Source of the DNA: Mesostigma viride
Lineage: Eukaryota > Streptophyta > Mesostigmatophyceae > Mesostigmatales > Mesostigmataceae
Reading direction: 5' to 3'
Length of the DNA: 64,000 nucleotides
Assembly: GCA_009746045.1 (NCBI GenBank)
Contig: RPFO01000080.1
Span: 9,322,613 to 9,386,612, forward strand
Shown: in pieces, positions 1-12,300 of the stretch
Layout: the number at the start of each line of letters is the position of its first letter
Position numbering within the stretch: position 1 is the first letter of the stretch
Translations under genes and position numbers: made by a program
The notes under the pieces: generated by a model
Seen by the model: only the letters and a program-made list of their open reading frames with translations
Database searches by the model: none
What the model was told of the DNA's origin: nothing

Positions 1-433
1 CGTCACGTGAGCATAAGTCCTCAGTGGGAGGGGAACATGGGATGGAATGGATGGTATAAGCTATCTAGGTCCTAGTTACAGGGGTGTGGGCACCGCGGCC
101 CGAATCGCTATGAATGCCATAGTTGGTCACACGCAGAGCCCCCACAGGCTTGGGGTGGTCTCCTTCATCACTACTTGCCATCTATCCTTGCGCACCATCT
201 GCCTCCATATTACAGACAAACCAGGAGGCTGCCCGGGGGTGAGCCCGTCACGTCTAGTGTAGCACATGTCCATGCCGAGTCTATCACGAAAAGTCCACGG
301 GTGGCGGCCCTGCCGCGCGCGGCCGGGGGCACGCCAGGTGAGGACATATCGCCCAGGCTGGGCGGGCTTGGTGCCAGCTAGTCTATCTGATGTATCTACC
401 TGATCTGTGCGGGCCAGGTGCCCGGCTAGGCCC
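1..433 (-). repeat. 5'-truncated LINE copy (family 1, copy 1)
   Basis: This stretch closely matches 889-1325, which is the end of the reverse-transcriptase ORF plus 3' UTR of the longer LINE at 851-2680. It is in the same (minus) orientation. Its first bases (cgtcacgtg) are one arm of the 19-bp palindrome seen intact at 871-889, so its AT-rich tail lies just outside the window. It is cut at 433, where it joins copy 2. It has no intact ORF. The assignment rests on internal similarity alone. Confidence 0.75.
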
Positions 434-610
434 AGGGATGGAATGGATTGTGTAAGTAAGCTATCTAGGTCCTATAGTTACAAGGGTGTGGGCACCGCGG
501 CCCGAATTGCTATGAATGCCATACGCGGTCACACGCGGAGCCCCCACAGACTTGGGGGTGGTCTCCTTCATCATTACTTGCCATCTATCCTTGCGTACCA
601 TCTGCCTCCA
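434..610 (-). repeat. 5'- and 3'-truncated LINE 3'-UTR copy (family 1, copy 2)
   Basis: It is nearly identical to 683-850, covering the block from the ATGGAATGG motif to the TCTGCCTCCA motif. In minus orientation it starts directly after the TTAA-repeat tail of copy 3 and ends abruptly where copy 1 begins, without its own palindrome or tail. The missing end suggests a deletion or unequal exchange between neighbouring copies. It is non-coding. Confidence 0.7.
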
Positions 611-850
611 TTAATTAATTAATAGACACGTGACTGCGTCACGTGAGCAGAATTAAGTCCTCAGTGGGAGGGGAACATGGGATGGAATGGATGGTATAAG
701 CTATCTAGGTCCTATAGTTACAAGGGTGTGGGCACCGCGGCCCGAATTGCTATGAATGCCATACGCGGTCACACGCGGAGCCCCCACAGACTTGGGGGTG
801 CTCTCCTTCATCATTACTTGCCATCTATCCTTGCGTACCATCTGCCTCCA
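611..850 (-). repeat. 5'-truncated LINE 3'-UTR copy (family 1, copy 3)
   Basis: This copy of about 240 bp ends on the minus strand with the palindrome (627-645) followed by a TTAA-type tail (611-624). Its 5' end lies directly against the tail of the larger LINE (851-868), so it reads as a second insertion into the tail of an existing element. Sequence between the ends matches 886-1095 almost base for base. Confidence 0.75.
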
Positions 851-2680
851 TTAATTAATTAATTAATAGACACGTGACTGCGTCACGTGATCAGAAGTCC
901 TCAGTGGGAGGGGAACATGGGATGGAATGGATGGTATAAGCTATCTAGGTCCTAGTTACAGGGGTGTGGGCACCGCGGCCCGAATCGCTATGAATGCCTT
1001 ACTTGGTCACACGCGGAGCCCCCACAGGCTTGGGGGTGGTCTCCTTCATCACTACTTGCCATCTATCCTTGCGCACCATCTGCCTCCATATTACAGACAA
1101 ACCAGGAGGCTGCCCGGGGGTGAGCCCGTCACGTCTAGTGTAGCACATGTCCATGCCGAGTCTATCACGAAATGTCCACGGGTGGCGGTCCTAGCTGGGC
1201 ACCGCGCGCGGCCGGGGGCACGCCAGGTTAGGACATATCGCCCAGGCTGGGCGGGCTTGGTGCCAGCTAGTCTATCTGAGGTATCTACCTGATCTGTGCG
1301 GGCCAGGTGCCCGGCTAGGCCCAGGCGCCTGTGCCTAATAATGTGGGAAACATAGGGCAAATCAGCGTACAAATCCTCATTACTAATGTGCAAACCAAAG
1401 GGGATGTTAAGGGCCTTGCGCAGCATCTTGGTGACGGCGCCGTCGAGTCGTTGCTCCAGCTCCTGCGTCAGTGCCCACGTCTCGGCGCCGTAGGTCAGGA
1501 TCGTCAGAATGACGACCTTGAAGAGGTCACGCTTGACGATCCGGGGTAGGGCGGGGTTGCTCCACCAGCGGCGGTGGTCATGGAGGTGCGCCCACGCCAT
1601 GCCGGTCCGTGTCGTCATGTCGTCCTCGCAGTCGGGAAGCCAACTGCCGAGCAGCTAGAAGCGGCCTGAAGGAGGGTAGTTGACCTCGGCATTGTCTAAG
1701 AGGCGGAGTGTGGGTGGGGGCCCTGCCATGCCGAGGGCCAGGGCCTCCGTTTTGGGGCTGATTTCTAGACCAACCAGCGCCCGAGCCTCAAGCGCCAGGC
1801 AGTCCAGCCAAAGTTGGGCAGACTCCGGCTTCTCGATGAGCGTGATGTCGTCGGCATAAATTAGGTCAGCTAGTAAATTCTGCTTGTTAGTCGGCCCCCC
1901 TTCCCCAAGCTCGTTCGTGATCGCTAGGCCAGGGGCACGGCCTGCAATGCTAGCAAAGCGAGCACGTGCCTGGCGCATAACATAATCCACTACAATAATA
2001 AACAGGTACGGCGACAGGACGCAACCCTGCCAGACGCCGGTCTGCAGTGGGCATGGCGGGGTAATGCCGTGTTGAGTGCGCACCGAAGTGGTCGACCCCT
2101 CATACAGCGTGCGGATGACGGTAATCAGGGGAGTGGGGACGCGAGCGCGAGCAAGTACAGCCCATAGAGCGTCCCAGAGGACAGAATCAAAAGCCTTGAT
2201 GAAGTCGACGAAGATCAGGATGGCGGGAAACTCACCAGGTTGCAGGAGAGCGATTTCCTGGAAGAGGCGGCGCGCGACGAACATGGCCATGACGGTGTTG
2301 CGCCCACGACGAAAGCCCATTTGACTTTCCCCTAGGTGACGGTCGAGAGCAGAACGAAGGCGGTTGAGGATCATGCGCATGAACGACTTTCAAGAGTGCG
2401 GCGCTTTGGATGCAGACTCCTCGGTAGTTGGCGGGGTCGTAAGGGGAACCTTTGTTTTTGTACAGCATAATACGGTAGCTGTGCTGCCACTCAGGAATCG
2501 GCGGCGCGTCGGCAAGCAGGATCCGGTTGCAAACGTCAAGCGGGAACCCCGTGAGCGCCATCAGTTTGAATCACCTGGGCGGGGAGCTGGTCAGGCCTCC
2601 GACGGCTGCGTAGAAGCGGAGTTGCTGGGTGGCGGCCCGCATGATAGACAAGGAGAAATGGGCTGCCGTCTGCGATAAGC
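851..2680 (-). pseudogene. LINE (non-LTR retrotransposon) reverse transcriptase, frameshifted
   Basis: On the minus strand three overlapping frames together give a LINE reverse transcriptase: 2561-2232 (contains LYKNKGSPYDPANYRG), 2380-1655 (motif A FVDFIKAFDSV, motif B GVWQGCVLSPYLF, motif C LIYADDITL) and 1618-1091 (C-terminal region with TYGAETWALT and RHRRLGLAGHLARTDQ). Joining them needs frame changes near 2370 and 1640, so it is not translatable as one protein. The catalytic YADD is kept. No endonuclease domain is visible, so it is 5'-truncated; the 5' edge is approximate (2680-2870). The 3' UTR ends in a palindrome (871-889) and a TTAA-repeat tail (851-868). Confidence 0.85.
871..889. 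other. Perfect 8-3-8 palindrome at the LINE 3' end
   Basis: The sequence cacgtgactgcgtcacgtg is an inverted repeat with 8-bp arms and a 3-base loop. It recurs at 627-645, half of it at 1-9 and at about 2897-2909, each time next to a TTAA-repeat tail, and as a one-mismatch copy on the plus strand at 26150-26168. Its fixed place before the tail suggests a 3'-terminal RNA hairpin recognised by the element's reverse transcriptase, as is known for some LINEs. That role is inferred. Confidence 0.6.
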
Positions 2681-3394
2681 GTGTCCCGTCATCACGTGTG
2701 ATTGATAATCAAATACAATTAACAGGCATATCATACATGCAAAGAATATATCCACGGGCACCCTCAGCCTGTGGCCACCGAGCAGTACGATGTAAGTGCA
2801 TTAGAGTGGATATATTCTTTAGAGTGGGTCCTTTCATACATCCATTGACCAACTGCCTTGCATGAGCGCAGCGTTAATTCATTAATTAATTAATAGACAC
2901 GTGACTGCGCGGCATGTACAATGAAAATAACCATGATGACTATGAAACCGGCCTAGCACTAATGCCCCGGCCTGCATTAGTTCTTCCCTGATAACAAACA
3001 ATAAGGTACGTTGGTACTCCTTATGCCTGCAAAGTGTATCTAGTACGTGATGCTTTCTGTCAAGGAGACAACTGTCAAGGACACAACAATGCATTCAAGA
3101 CTGGATTTATTATGTCACCCTTGACTCCATCAATCGAATCTGCCTTGAATGCATGTCTAGTGTCTCTCGGCTGTCCATGGATCCAAGGAACATTCGTGTT
3201 TACGGCGCGTGTGAATGAATGAATGATTGAGTGAGTGAACGAATGATTGAATGTTGGAATGCATGAATTATGGCATGAATGAGAAGGAATGACTTCATAA
3301 TTACACTTCTGACCCTAACGTGCCAATATATCAGTGGCAGCGCTAGTAATTAATGGTACTACGCGCACGGGGGGATGGGGTGCCAGGGGGGTGA
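2681..3394. other. Spacer between LINE array and RWDD2-like gene
   Basis: No convincing coding region is seen. A further LINE tail (TTAA repeats followed by half of the family-1 palindrome) is at about 2880-2909. The minus strand has an AATAAA motif (plus-strand 3106-3111) about 285 bp past the RWDD2-like stop codon, a candidate polyadenylation signal. At 3213-3260 there is a short run of GAATGA/GATTGA-like degenerate repeats. Confidence 0.5.
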
Positions 3395-6300
3395 TCATGC
3401 CCCTGGCCTCTGTATCTTCATGGCGGTAAGGAACAACGATTCCAGGCCTGCATCTCGGCACATGGTCGCCAGCTCGGACATGCCGTTCTCCAAGAGCTCG
3501 GTGATGGACCGCTGCGACTGGGTGCCTGACATGTATCGTGCGTGCACATGTATGTATGCATAGGATCCACGGATTGATCAATCATTCTATCGTGAACATG
3601 GACAAGCAGAGTAGGGCAGGGTAGGTTCAGAGTAGGGCAGGGCAGGTTCCTTACGTTTGTTAGAATCAGGCTAGTGATGGATTGCTGCGGTCGGGTGCAG
3701 GCGTGGTCTCATGCATATGCACACGCCACACACATGCATAATAAATCATTTCATAACACGGCCAAACAGTGTGTTGCATCCTACCACAGCAGTAGTAAGG
3801 TAGACTTATTGGCGTGTGACAATGCGCCACTGATAGCAGAGAAAACGGTCAAGTATTTGACTTCAGAGTTAGCTTGTGCCAATCCGATGGGACCGGCATG
3901 GTGCCCCCCCGCTCCGTGCCATAGAAGTATTCGTCACACACCGTATCGTTCACCTCTGTGATGACCAAGCGTAAGCAGATATTTGTATGAGTGTGCCGAA
4001 GGACCCAAAACCTGTGTTCTATGTTTGCTCAGGTCCGGTTGGCCCGGTGTCTTTACGTTCTGCCAACAGGCAAGCGGGAGCATGTGGCGCCGAGCGCGTG
4101 CGCCATCGCTACCGCGTGCTTGTCAAGGCATTTTGATGAGGAAGGTGGCCCTTCCTATGCGCTCATGGACCTGAGCTGGCGACGCATGACAATAGTTCTC
4201 AAATCTCAACCATTGTCCCCAGACAGTTGACATCCCAATATCAATTGTAATAAAGACGACATCCGTTATATCAAACAAACAATAATAAAGCTTACACCTC
4301 ACAATCCGATGGTCAGATATTTGTGCGAGTGTGCCGAACGACCCCCAAGTGTGTGTTCTATGTTTGTTCAGGGCCGGTTGGCCCGGTGTCTGTTCGAATT
4401 GTCAAGAGACTAGTGGGAGCGCGTGGCGCCGAACGCGTGCGTCGCTGCCACCGCGTGTTTGTCAAGGTATATTGATGGGGAAGGTGGCTGTTACGTCGCG
4501 TAACAATCTGTTACTGTTACGGACGTAAATTAGGTCCTTCGCCTCAGTCGTTCTTGGGTTTACGTTTAGTCTGTACTGTTGGACACTGTCGTCCCGGTAC
4601 CGTGGTGCAGTTGGCGCCGCGCCGCGTATTTTAGTAGTGGTCCTTATCCTTTATGTATAATGTGGTGGACCTGCGTGAATCTGTGCATCTGTAGGCGAGG
4701 GCCATGTCGGCCCGAGCATGCTGGACCGTTGGTGATCATTTATGCACGTCCTACCCCTCGTGTTGGCACTTGGCGTGTGTTAATGAATTGACACATATAG
4801 CTAGGGTCATGGCAGTGTAGTAGTGTTTCCTTCGTTATCCTGGAGTAAACGGGTTTTGGTTGAATGGCCTACGGCATATTATAGTTGTACTTTAATGCAT
4901 TGAGATCCAGCTCGTCACGTTCGTCTTTCGCACAGGGATTAAGTAGAGGTGGCCTCACTAACTTAGGTAGTATTCGACGGGGGTTAGGTAGAGGCGGAGG
5001 TAGAGAGCAGAGTCGCAACAGTGGCCCAACCTTCCCACACGTTCATGGACCTGCTGAGCCTGCGTCACATCATGTAGTTCTCTCACCCTTGTCCCGTCTA
5101 GTTGACCCGGAATCACGGAATATATTATTGAAATAAACACGTTTGCGCGAGCATTTCAAGTTGCAACCCGCTGTCCGACGGGAAGATCTTTCGTGATACC
5201 TTGATCAGGATCCGACCCGGATCTGGTAATAGATCGCGCACGTAACATCGACGTGGTCGTCATTAGACCGTCGCGGTCAGGGTGCACGTGGACCACTCCG
5301 TGGAAAATCCTGAGGTTGCTCGTTGGGGCTGGTTGCTCGGCGCTTTCGAACGGAGATATGATAACCAGGTGTGCAGTGCGCTAGAGAGTGTTATCCGGAC
5401 GCTACGACTCAAGTGGCGGCACTGCGAACGGCCGCAGATGGTGCGAACGGCCGAACGCCGAGACGGGCCGGCCAGGTGCGACGGTGGGAGTATCGACGGG
5501 CGTGCAGGGGGGCCGCCCGCGTTGGGGCCCTCTGGTTCCACAAATGGCGGAAGACTTGAGTCATCGTCGTGAGAAACAATGGCGCGGTACACCAGGTGTG
5601 TGTGCTCGTGTTGATGATGCCAATGGATCTCCTTGGGCGTGCACTCGGTCACAAATAAGTTTGACGGCCACGCGGTTCCGAGTGGTTAGATGTAATAATG
5701 CTTTTTTCTCCCGGGTATGCGTTACTGGTCAAGTGAGCACTTCAAACTCCCTCGGAGACAAGCCCACACGGGGGAAAGGGAGCCCCATACTGGAGCACCA
5801 TAGTTGGGTTGGATCGCGAGGAAAAAATAAAGTCAAGCACACTTGGGTCAATGACTTGAGACATTTAGGCCTCTGAGAATGAATCAAGCCAAAGGAAGCC
5901 AATAAACGAAAGACATCCCTGCTCGGGTCTACTACATGCCATAATGGCCTATCCACTAGGGCTGGGACATCCGCCGCATACCGAACACGAACATGTTCGG
6001 GCGAATACCCAACATGTTCGGTGTTCGGGTCGCCTGAAATGTTCGGCCGAACATGTGCTGTTCGGGTTCGGGTCACCCTCGGAACTTACAGAACATGTTC
6101 ATGTTCGTGTTCGGGTCACCCTGGGTCACCCTACGAACATATCCGCCTCTGACCCGGTACTGAACATTTACATACTTTTCGGTTGTTGTTATTGTTTTCA
6201 GCCGAATTTTCGAGTACCAAACCGCAGAACTTTCCAATTATCATTCGACAATTCAGTACCAACCAATGAACAGGATACTAAAATACGAAGCTTTCTTTCT

Positions 6301-9300
6301 ATCGGTTTCAGAAGTTCAGACGACAGCTAGCATGTTGCTTTCTTTTGTGACCGTTCAATTGTCCTCGTTGACTAAAAGGATGGTGTCCGTATCCTACTCA
6401 CAAGTGTATCTTCATGAATTGTTCGCATGCGGTAAATGTTCGGGTAATGTTCGGGTTCACGTTCGGGTCACCTTCAAAGCTTACAGCACAAGTTCGTGCT
6501 CGTGTTCGGGTCACCTGCCACCTGGGAATGTACCGAACATGTTCGTGTTCGGGTTCTGGTACTCTCGCCAGGTGTTCGTGTTCGTGACCGGGTCGCGAAA
6601 TGACCCGGATGTCCCAGTCCTACTATCCACCATGTCCCTAGGTAGTACGCTACTAGCTACTGGTAGTTTTCACCAAGAAAGGGGTGACTGCTGGCAGGCG
6701 TCACCGTTGTAAATACACTGACTAAGATGCCATAAATTGCAGGGACAAGTGCCCTACTTAAAATTGTCTAGTGACTTGTGACGGAGCAAGAGAAGGGTAC
6801 GGTTCAGGAGAAGGAATAACAAGGGTACGTGGGGCACGGCGAATAGGATTGGGGACAAGATGACCACGCCTATGCAGCCCTTCTGGGGCATGCAGGTTAT
6901 CTATGAGATATTCATATGTAGCATCCAACCAAGGAGTAGAAACCTGGAATATTCACACTGAGGGATACCTATGGTGATGTCACTTGTTGTTGCCCAGCTG
7001 AATATTATGCCTGCGAACGTAGGAGTGATGACAGCAAAGAAAGTATAGTTACTACCCGTACCACTAGGGGGCCAAACTGAGCTAAGATCACGGGGTACTC
7101 TTTCCTTGCTATGGGATGCCAAGCACATGCCAGGGGGGCATGTGCTGGGCCCCAGCATGGTGAACTGGCCTAACTTGACAATGACTTGTACAATGATTTT
7201 GAGGGTGTGGCTAGGCTCAACTGTTAAAGCTTGCACACAGTTATTGTAATAAACTTGTTTCTCTAGTAGGAAGGCACTCCAATGGACCTTAGCTTCAGCA
7301 CCTATCTTTTGAGCTATCTGCTCATTTTATACTTATGTTGCGGAGGGCTCTAAGGGGGCCGATCTGCCGCCTGTAGCGTAGCTCTACCGTACGTCACCTA
7401 CACCATGTAAGGTGCTTGTTGTTACATAGGACTAGAGAGAAGGGGACCGGCGTTGTGCCGGTACTAGCGCCTACTGGCAACCGTGCCCGCCCTTGATTGA
7501 GGGGGGCGTGGCGTCTTGAGACATGTGCTTTGTTTTTCATTTTCACATCCTACTTAGAGTGGTGTGGTGAACGTAGGGAGGCCTTTTTGCAGCTCCCACC
7601 CACCCACCGTCGCTGCTGTTGGGGACAAGATTGGACCAAGGGGGCATGTGCTGGGCCCCAGCATGGTGAACTGGCCTAACTCGACAATGACTTGTACAAA
7701 GATTTTGAGGGTGTGGCTAGGCTCAACTGTTAAAGCCTGCACACACTTATTGTAATAAACTTGTTTCTCTGGTAGGAAGGCACTCCAATGGACCTTAGCT
7801 TCAGCACCTATGTGAAACTGTGGCAGCATTTCCCCTGTAAAATTGGGGTATGCCGGCCAGAATGGAGCCGTAAACTGGGTCGTTGCCGTCTTGGGCTGGG
7901 CCCTTCACCACTTCCACGCCCTTCACCAAGGTAAGAAACAATGAAAAGAAATGCTACCCACCTCGGCGTCCTAGCTCAACGTAGCCGTCTCGTGTAAAAG
8001 AGGGTCAAAACCACGCATGCAAGGCCTAAACTATGCGAGCATAAGCCAAGCCGCGTTTCCTAAATAATCTAAAGCCATGAGACCTAACCAGGGACACAAG
8101 CATTCCATGCAATCATGCCAATTCACGAAACTTTTGTTCTAAAATGGCGGCTCGGGTCTGGCCGCTTCATTGGGTCAAAAGAAGGCACTAGATCACCAAC
8201 ATTTTCAATTCCAAATGCAGCCAGGTAGTAAGGGAAGGGTCTCCCCAACTTTTCTGAACTGTTTTCGAGAAGACAGGACGAGTAAAACCCAAATTGAGCG
8301 CCTAACTTCGGGCAGGGCCTGACAGACCATCAACCGCAATGACACGACCAAAATTTCACAATAATTTGCCAAGTCGCGTCCAAAAGCTGGCAGCGTATCT
8401 ATGAGGCAAAAGAATCTAAAAAGGTTTGTAGAAAGGTGCCTAAAAAGACTATAAAAAGGTTTGTAGAAAGGTTCAAAAAAAGATTTAAAAAAAGGTTCGA
8501 TTTCGGGTAAGTGCGTATCCCAAAAGGTTCGATTTACTGCATTAGCACCAGTAAGACCGAAGTTTGCAAGGCTTTTATCCACCTATTATACTGAGCATCT
8601 GGTGTGCTCTGGACAACTTTCCCGGCCTGCAGGGGCCTGCACCTTGCTGCCGGCCATCGCCGGCACTAGCGCCTAAAACGAGCACGTGAGTACGTACCTC
8701 GTAACCTCCGCAAGTCATCCACCGTTTGGCCATCTCTGCCACTTTCGGATGATTCGCCCCGTACCGCCATGGCCTTCCACCGAAGGCTGTGCAGCCTCTC
8801 AACGTACTCCGCCAGCGACACCGGCTCCCCCTGGCCGATGCCGAGGGACACATCAAGGAGACAACAATTCGGAACGAAAATAGCATAGCAGCACACATGA
8901 GGGGAAAGGTTGCATGACAGTCAGTGCTTGACTATTCGTTATTCGGTATCCGGTGGGGTTTTGAATGCCCTACCAAATAATTCGATAAATATCCGGTAAG
9001 TATTCAATATTATTCGGCACCCCTCGTTTAGTGCTTTTTAGTAGGGGCCTTGAGGGGTTCTACTATGTCCATTAGGATGCGGTATTGAATCCACATCATT
9101 TCCATGCCTTTGGCTACTTTATTTATGAGGCCAACCGCTTGGCACCCGCATCGAGTGATGGTAAGGTAATGGCCAGCCATACCTAGTATTTATGGCTTCA
9201 TGAACTCAAAGAGTGACAAGTAATCTCTGCACAATCATGTAAGGGTAGAAAATCACCCAGCAATATAAGGGTCACGCAGTGGCATTGATTCATTGGTTAA

Positions 9301-12300
9301 CTGGTCTCAAGCAACGAAGTAAGCACTTGCGCGTGCAGGTCCGAGGGCGGCAGCCTCCGTAGCACCACAGAGTACGTTACGGAATTAATAAAAGCATCGA
9401 AATCGAAATGCTATGTGTGCTATACAAATGCATTAGTCACCGTCCACGTTTGTCGCCGCCCGGCACATCACCATCGTTCCGCTAAATGGGCTCATCCAGC
9501 TCCCCTCTTGGAGCTGCTCGCTTGCATGCTCGTGGCGCATCCTCTGCCTCTTGTCCTCCCCCTAAAAAGTGCTTGCATGGCCAGCCTTGCCTCCTTGGGA
9601 ACCTTGTCGCACCCTCAGACGTTGGCCCATTTTCACCGGCGAAGTGGGTATGTGGACCTTCGATCACCGTGGGTATGGATGCCGTGAAATTTCAATCGCA
9701 GTAACTGCACTCAGTCATGGAGGTTCTTCTCCTTGGAATTCTTGCCCAGCCTTTTGACGAGTGTGAGTTAGTACGCCGAATTATAAGATAAATACGCCGT
9801 ATAATACGATGAATACGCCGTATTATACGATGAATATGCCGTATTATAAATGAATACGCCGTATTATACGATGAATATGCCGTATTATAAATGAATACGC
9901 CGTATTATACGATGAATGCGCCGTATTATAAATGAATACGCCGTATTATACGATGCAGGGGGGGGAGGGGGGGGGGGGTTGGCGTACTAACGTACTAGAA
10001 ATACGCCATATCGCTTTCTTAACGCAAATACGCCGTATAGTGCGTATTTTCACGTATTTTTTTCACGGAGCTCTGGAATTTGGCGCCCGACCTAATTTTG
10101 GCGCAGCTCACCTAGGCACGTACGCAGCCTAAACCGTACTCGGGGAGTACGAGCCTACGGTTGGTCCCGCTTGTCATCTCTGCCAGTTCACGGCGTTGGT
10201 AAACCATGGCAAACGATACCGACTTGCATAAAAATAATAATTGAGGTCCGCGGCCACGGAGGTGCAGAAGACTGACTGGGATGAGAGCATGGCTTGACAT
10301 TTTGAACTGCAATTTGCAGGAATGATCCATAGGTCTTAAAAAGCTTATATCCTTGGCCAGGCAACGTCTGGATGTGAGCAGATATGTCTCGACCTTCTGC
10401 TCGGTGCAGCAACCTCGTTTCAGTCGTTTGATCAGCGACCAGGACGGTCGCCGGGCATGTGCAAACTGTTGCTAGGGGGGCCATACATTTGTACGCGGAT
10501 AGATGTGTCAAATAATTGCTGACATGATTAGTTTGCGACGACGGCCAGGAAAGGCTCGCAGCTACGTCCATGAGGTGGGCATGCGGCTAGCTCCAGCAAG
10601 GAAGGTTTATACGTAATTAATCTGCGGTTTTGATCTGGTATGTGCTGTCCTGTTCACGTATTTATTGTATAATGTATCAAGTTTTTGGGTCGATTTTAAC
10701 ATAAATCGTATACCTAATGGTTGTCATAAGGAATAATTCAAGTAGCAATCTACATAGCATCCAGTGGCCGGATGAGTATCACACTTCATACAATGAGACA
10801 ACCAAGTGAGTGTCAAAGGCTACGTGCATTGTATTTACGCCACGTCAAGATTGAGGCATCAGTTAGCGCGTTTGAGAGGCACAACCATGGGATCAGCACC
10901 TTAGAATATGACGAGAGACTTGCCACCATGAATAGCGGCTCGAAAAAGCCCTTTTGGAGCTTTTGAGCTTTTGGCATATGATACGCGTATAACACGCAAT
11001 GCCATGCAGGACAAGACGCGGTGGAAGAAGATTGTCAAGGCGCACACGCCCGACCCTGTGGGCAAGCCACCTCCCCCCAAGCGGAGGAGGCGTTTTGATG
11101 AGTAGTGCAGTTAGGATTTTCTAGATAGAGTTAGGATAGTTCGATCACGCGGCTTCCTCCACCCCATCCATCATGAAATATGTGCTACATGACCTCCCCA
11201 CGGAGGCATGTTATAATTTAATTTAATTTAATAACACGCAATACGACAATACGCCGAGGTTTGGCGTATTGCCGTACTAGTCGTACTAACTCACGCTGCT
11301 TTTGACATACCGTGCACCGCCATGCCAGAAATCTGGAACAATCTGGACCATGGTAGCTAGAGCCTGCTTTTATCTTTAATCTGCACTTGTCGAGTCGTTC
11401 AGGAGGATGGAAATGAATGGAGATGGATTTGTGTAGCCGTGGAGATTAAAAATTATGGCTGGCTAACCTTCATCGAGACCTAGACGGTTTAGCTAAAAAT
11501 AACCTCGCGTGGTCAGGGCAAAAAACTTGTTCCTATATAGCGGCCATGAGTGTCCAGTTGTTAGCACCACTGCTGCGATCGCTCTCCCGCCATTTAACAC
11601 GAGGAATCACCCTCGATGGAGATACCTATTTATGTCCATAATTCTCACGTGTCCTCTGGTTCTTCTAGCAGGCGCCGGGCCGACCAGCCCTTAGCAACCC
11701 TGGTACACACGATTAGGGACCATTCGACAAAAGGGTCAGCACAATCGCCGTGGCAGGTGCGCAGTGCCGCTGCTACATCACAGGTAATATACTGCAACCC
11801 CCCCGCCCCCTCCCTTTGGTGGGAAGTACTCTCCCTATCATGGGTCTTATGGAAAGGAGGACTCAAAGGCCTATCACGTGATGGCTTTCGCCTTGTGGGC
11901 TTTATAAGCCGCAGAATCTTTTCCGCCGGGGTTGACAATGGCCTGCATGCACAGCTCGTTTGAATTTGTTGCCATGGCGGGGTTTCATGGCTAGAGCCAG
12001 CTCCATACGGCGGGGATCTTCCCAGTATTGACGGTACAGCTAGGGCATCCGTTAGCATGGCACGGAGCGCACCGCTGACTCTATTGGCTGTCTTCCTGCT
12101 ACAAAATCATTCCTGTGGCCTCCACCTTCGCACCCCCACGTTTGTCCTATCTACCGGGACCCTTACCTTTTTTAAAAAATTGGTCCAGTTCGGCATAGGG
12201 CCATCTGTCTAGTCACACTCACCCTGGAAGGCGCTACGGGCTTCCAACACATGACAGGTATACTGGCGTTGGACATCACATCGAACCTCCTGGGGAGGGC

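Larger units (their letters stand above)
9759..11298. mobile_element. Non-autonomous TIR element (8-bp TSD) carrying a nested LINE
   Basis: Inverted ends share TGAGTTAGTACG (left from 9764; right end about 11282-11293 reverse-complemented). Both sides are flanked by an identical 8-bp CTTTTGAC (9751-9758 and 11299-11306), the TSD length of hAT elements. The first bases do not fit the hAT consensus well, so the superfamily is tentative. The left subterminal zone is a tandem array of TACGCCGTATTA-type units, echoed near 10020-10060 and 11235-11280. A 230-bp LINE tail with its own TSD sits inside the right end. No transposase frame was recognised. It lies in RWDD2-like intron 4. Confidence 0.7.

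Noticed and set aside
2076-2324. Plus-strand open frame across the LINE
   Set aside because: Antisense shadow of the reverse-transcriptase region, with no independent support.
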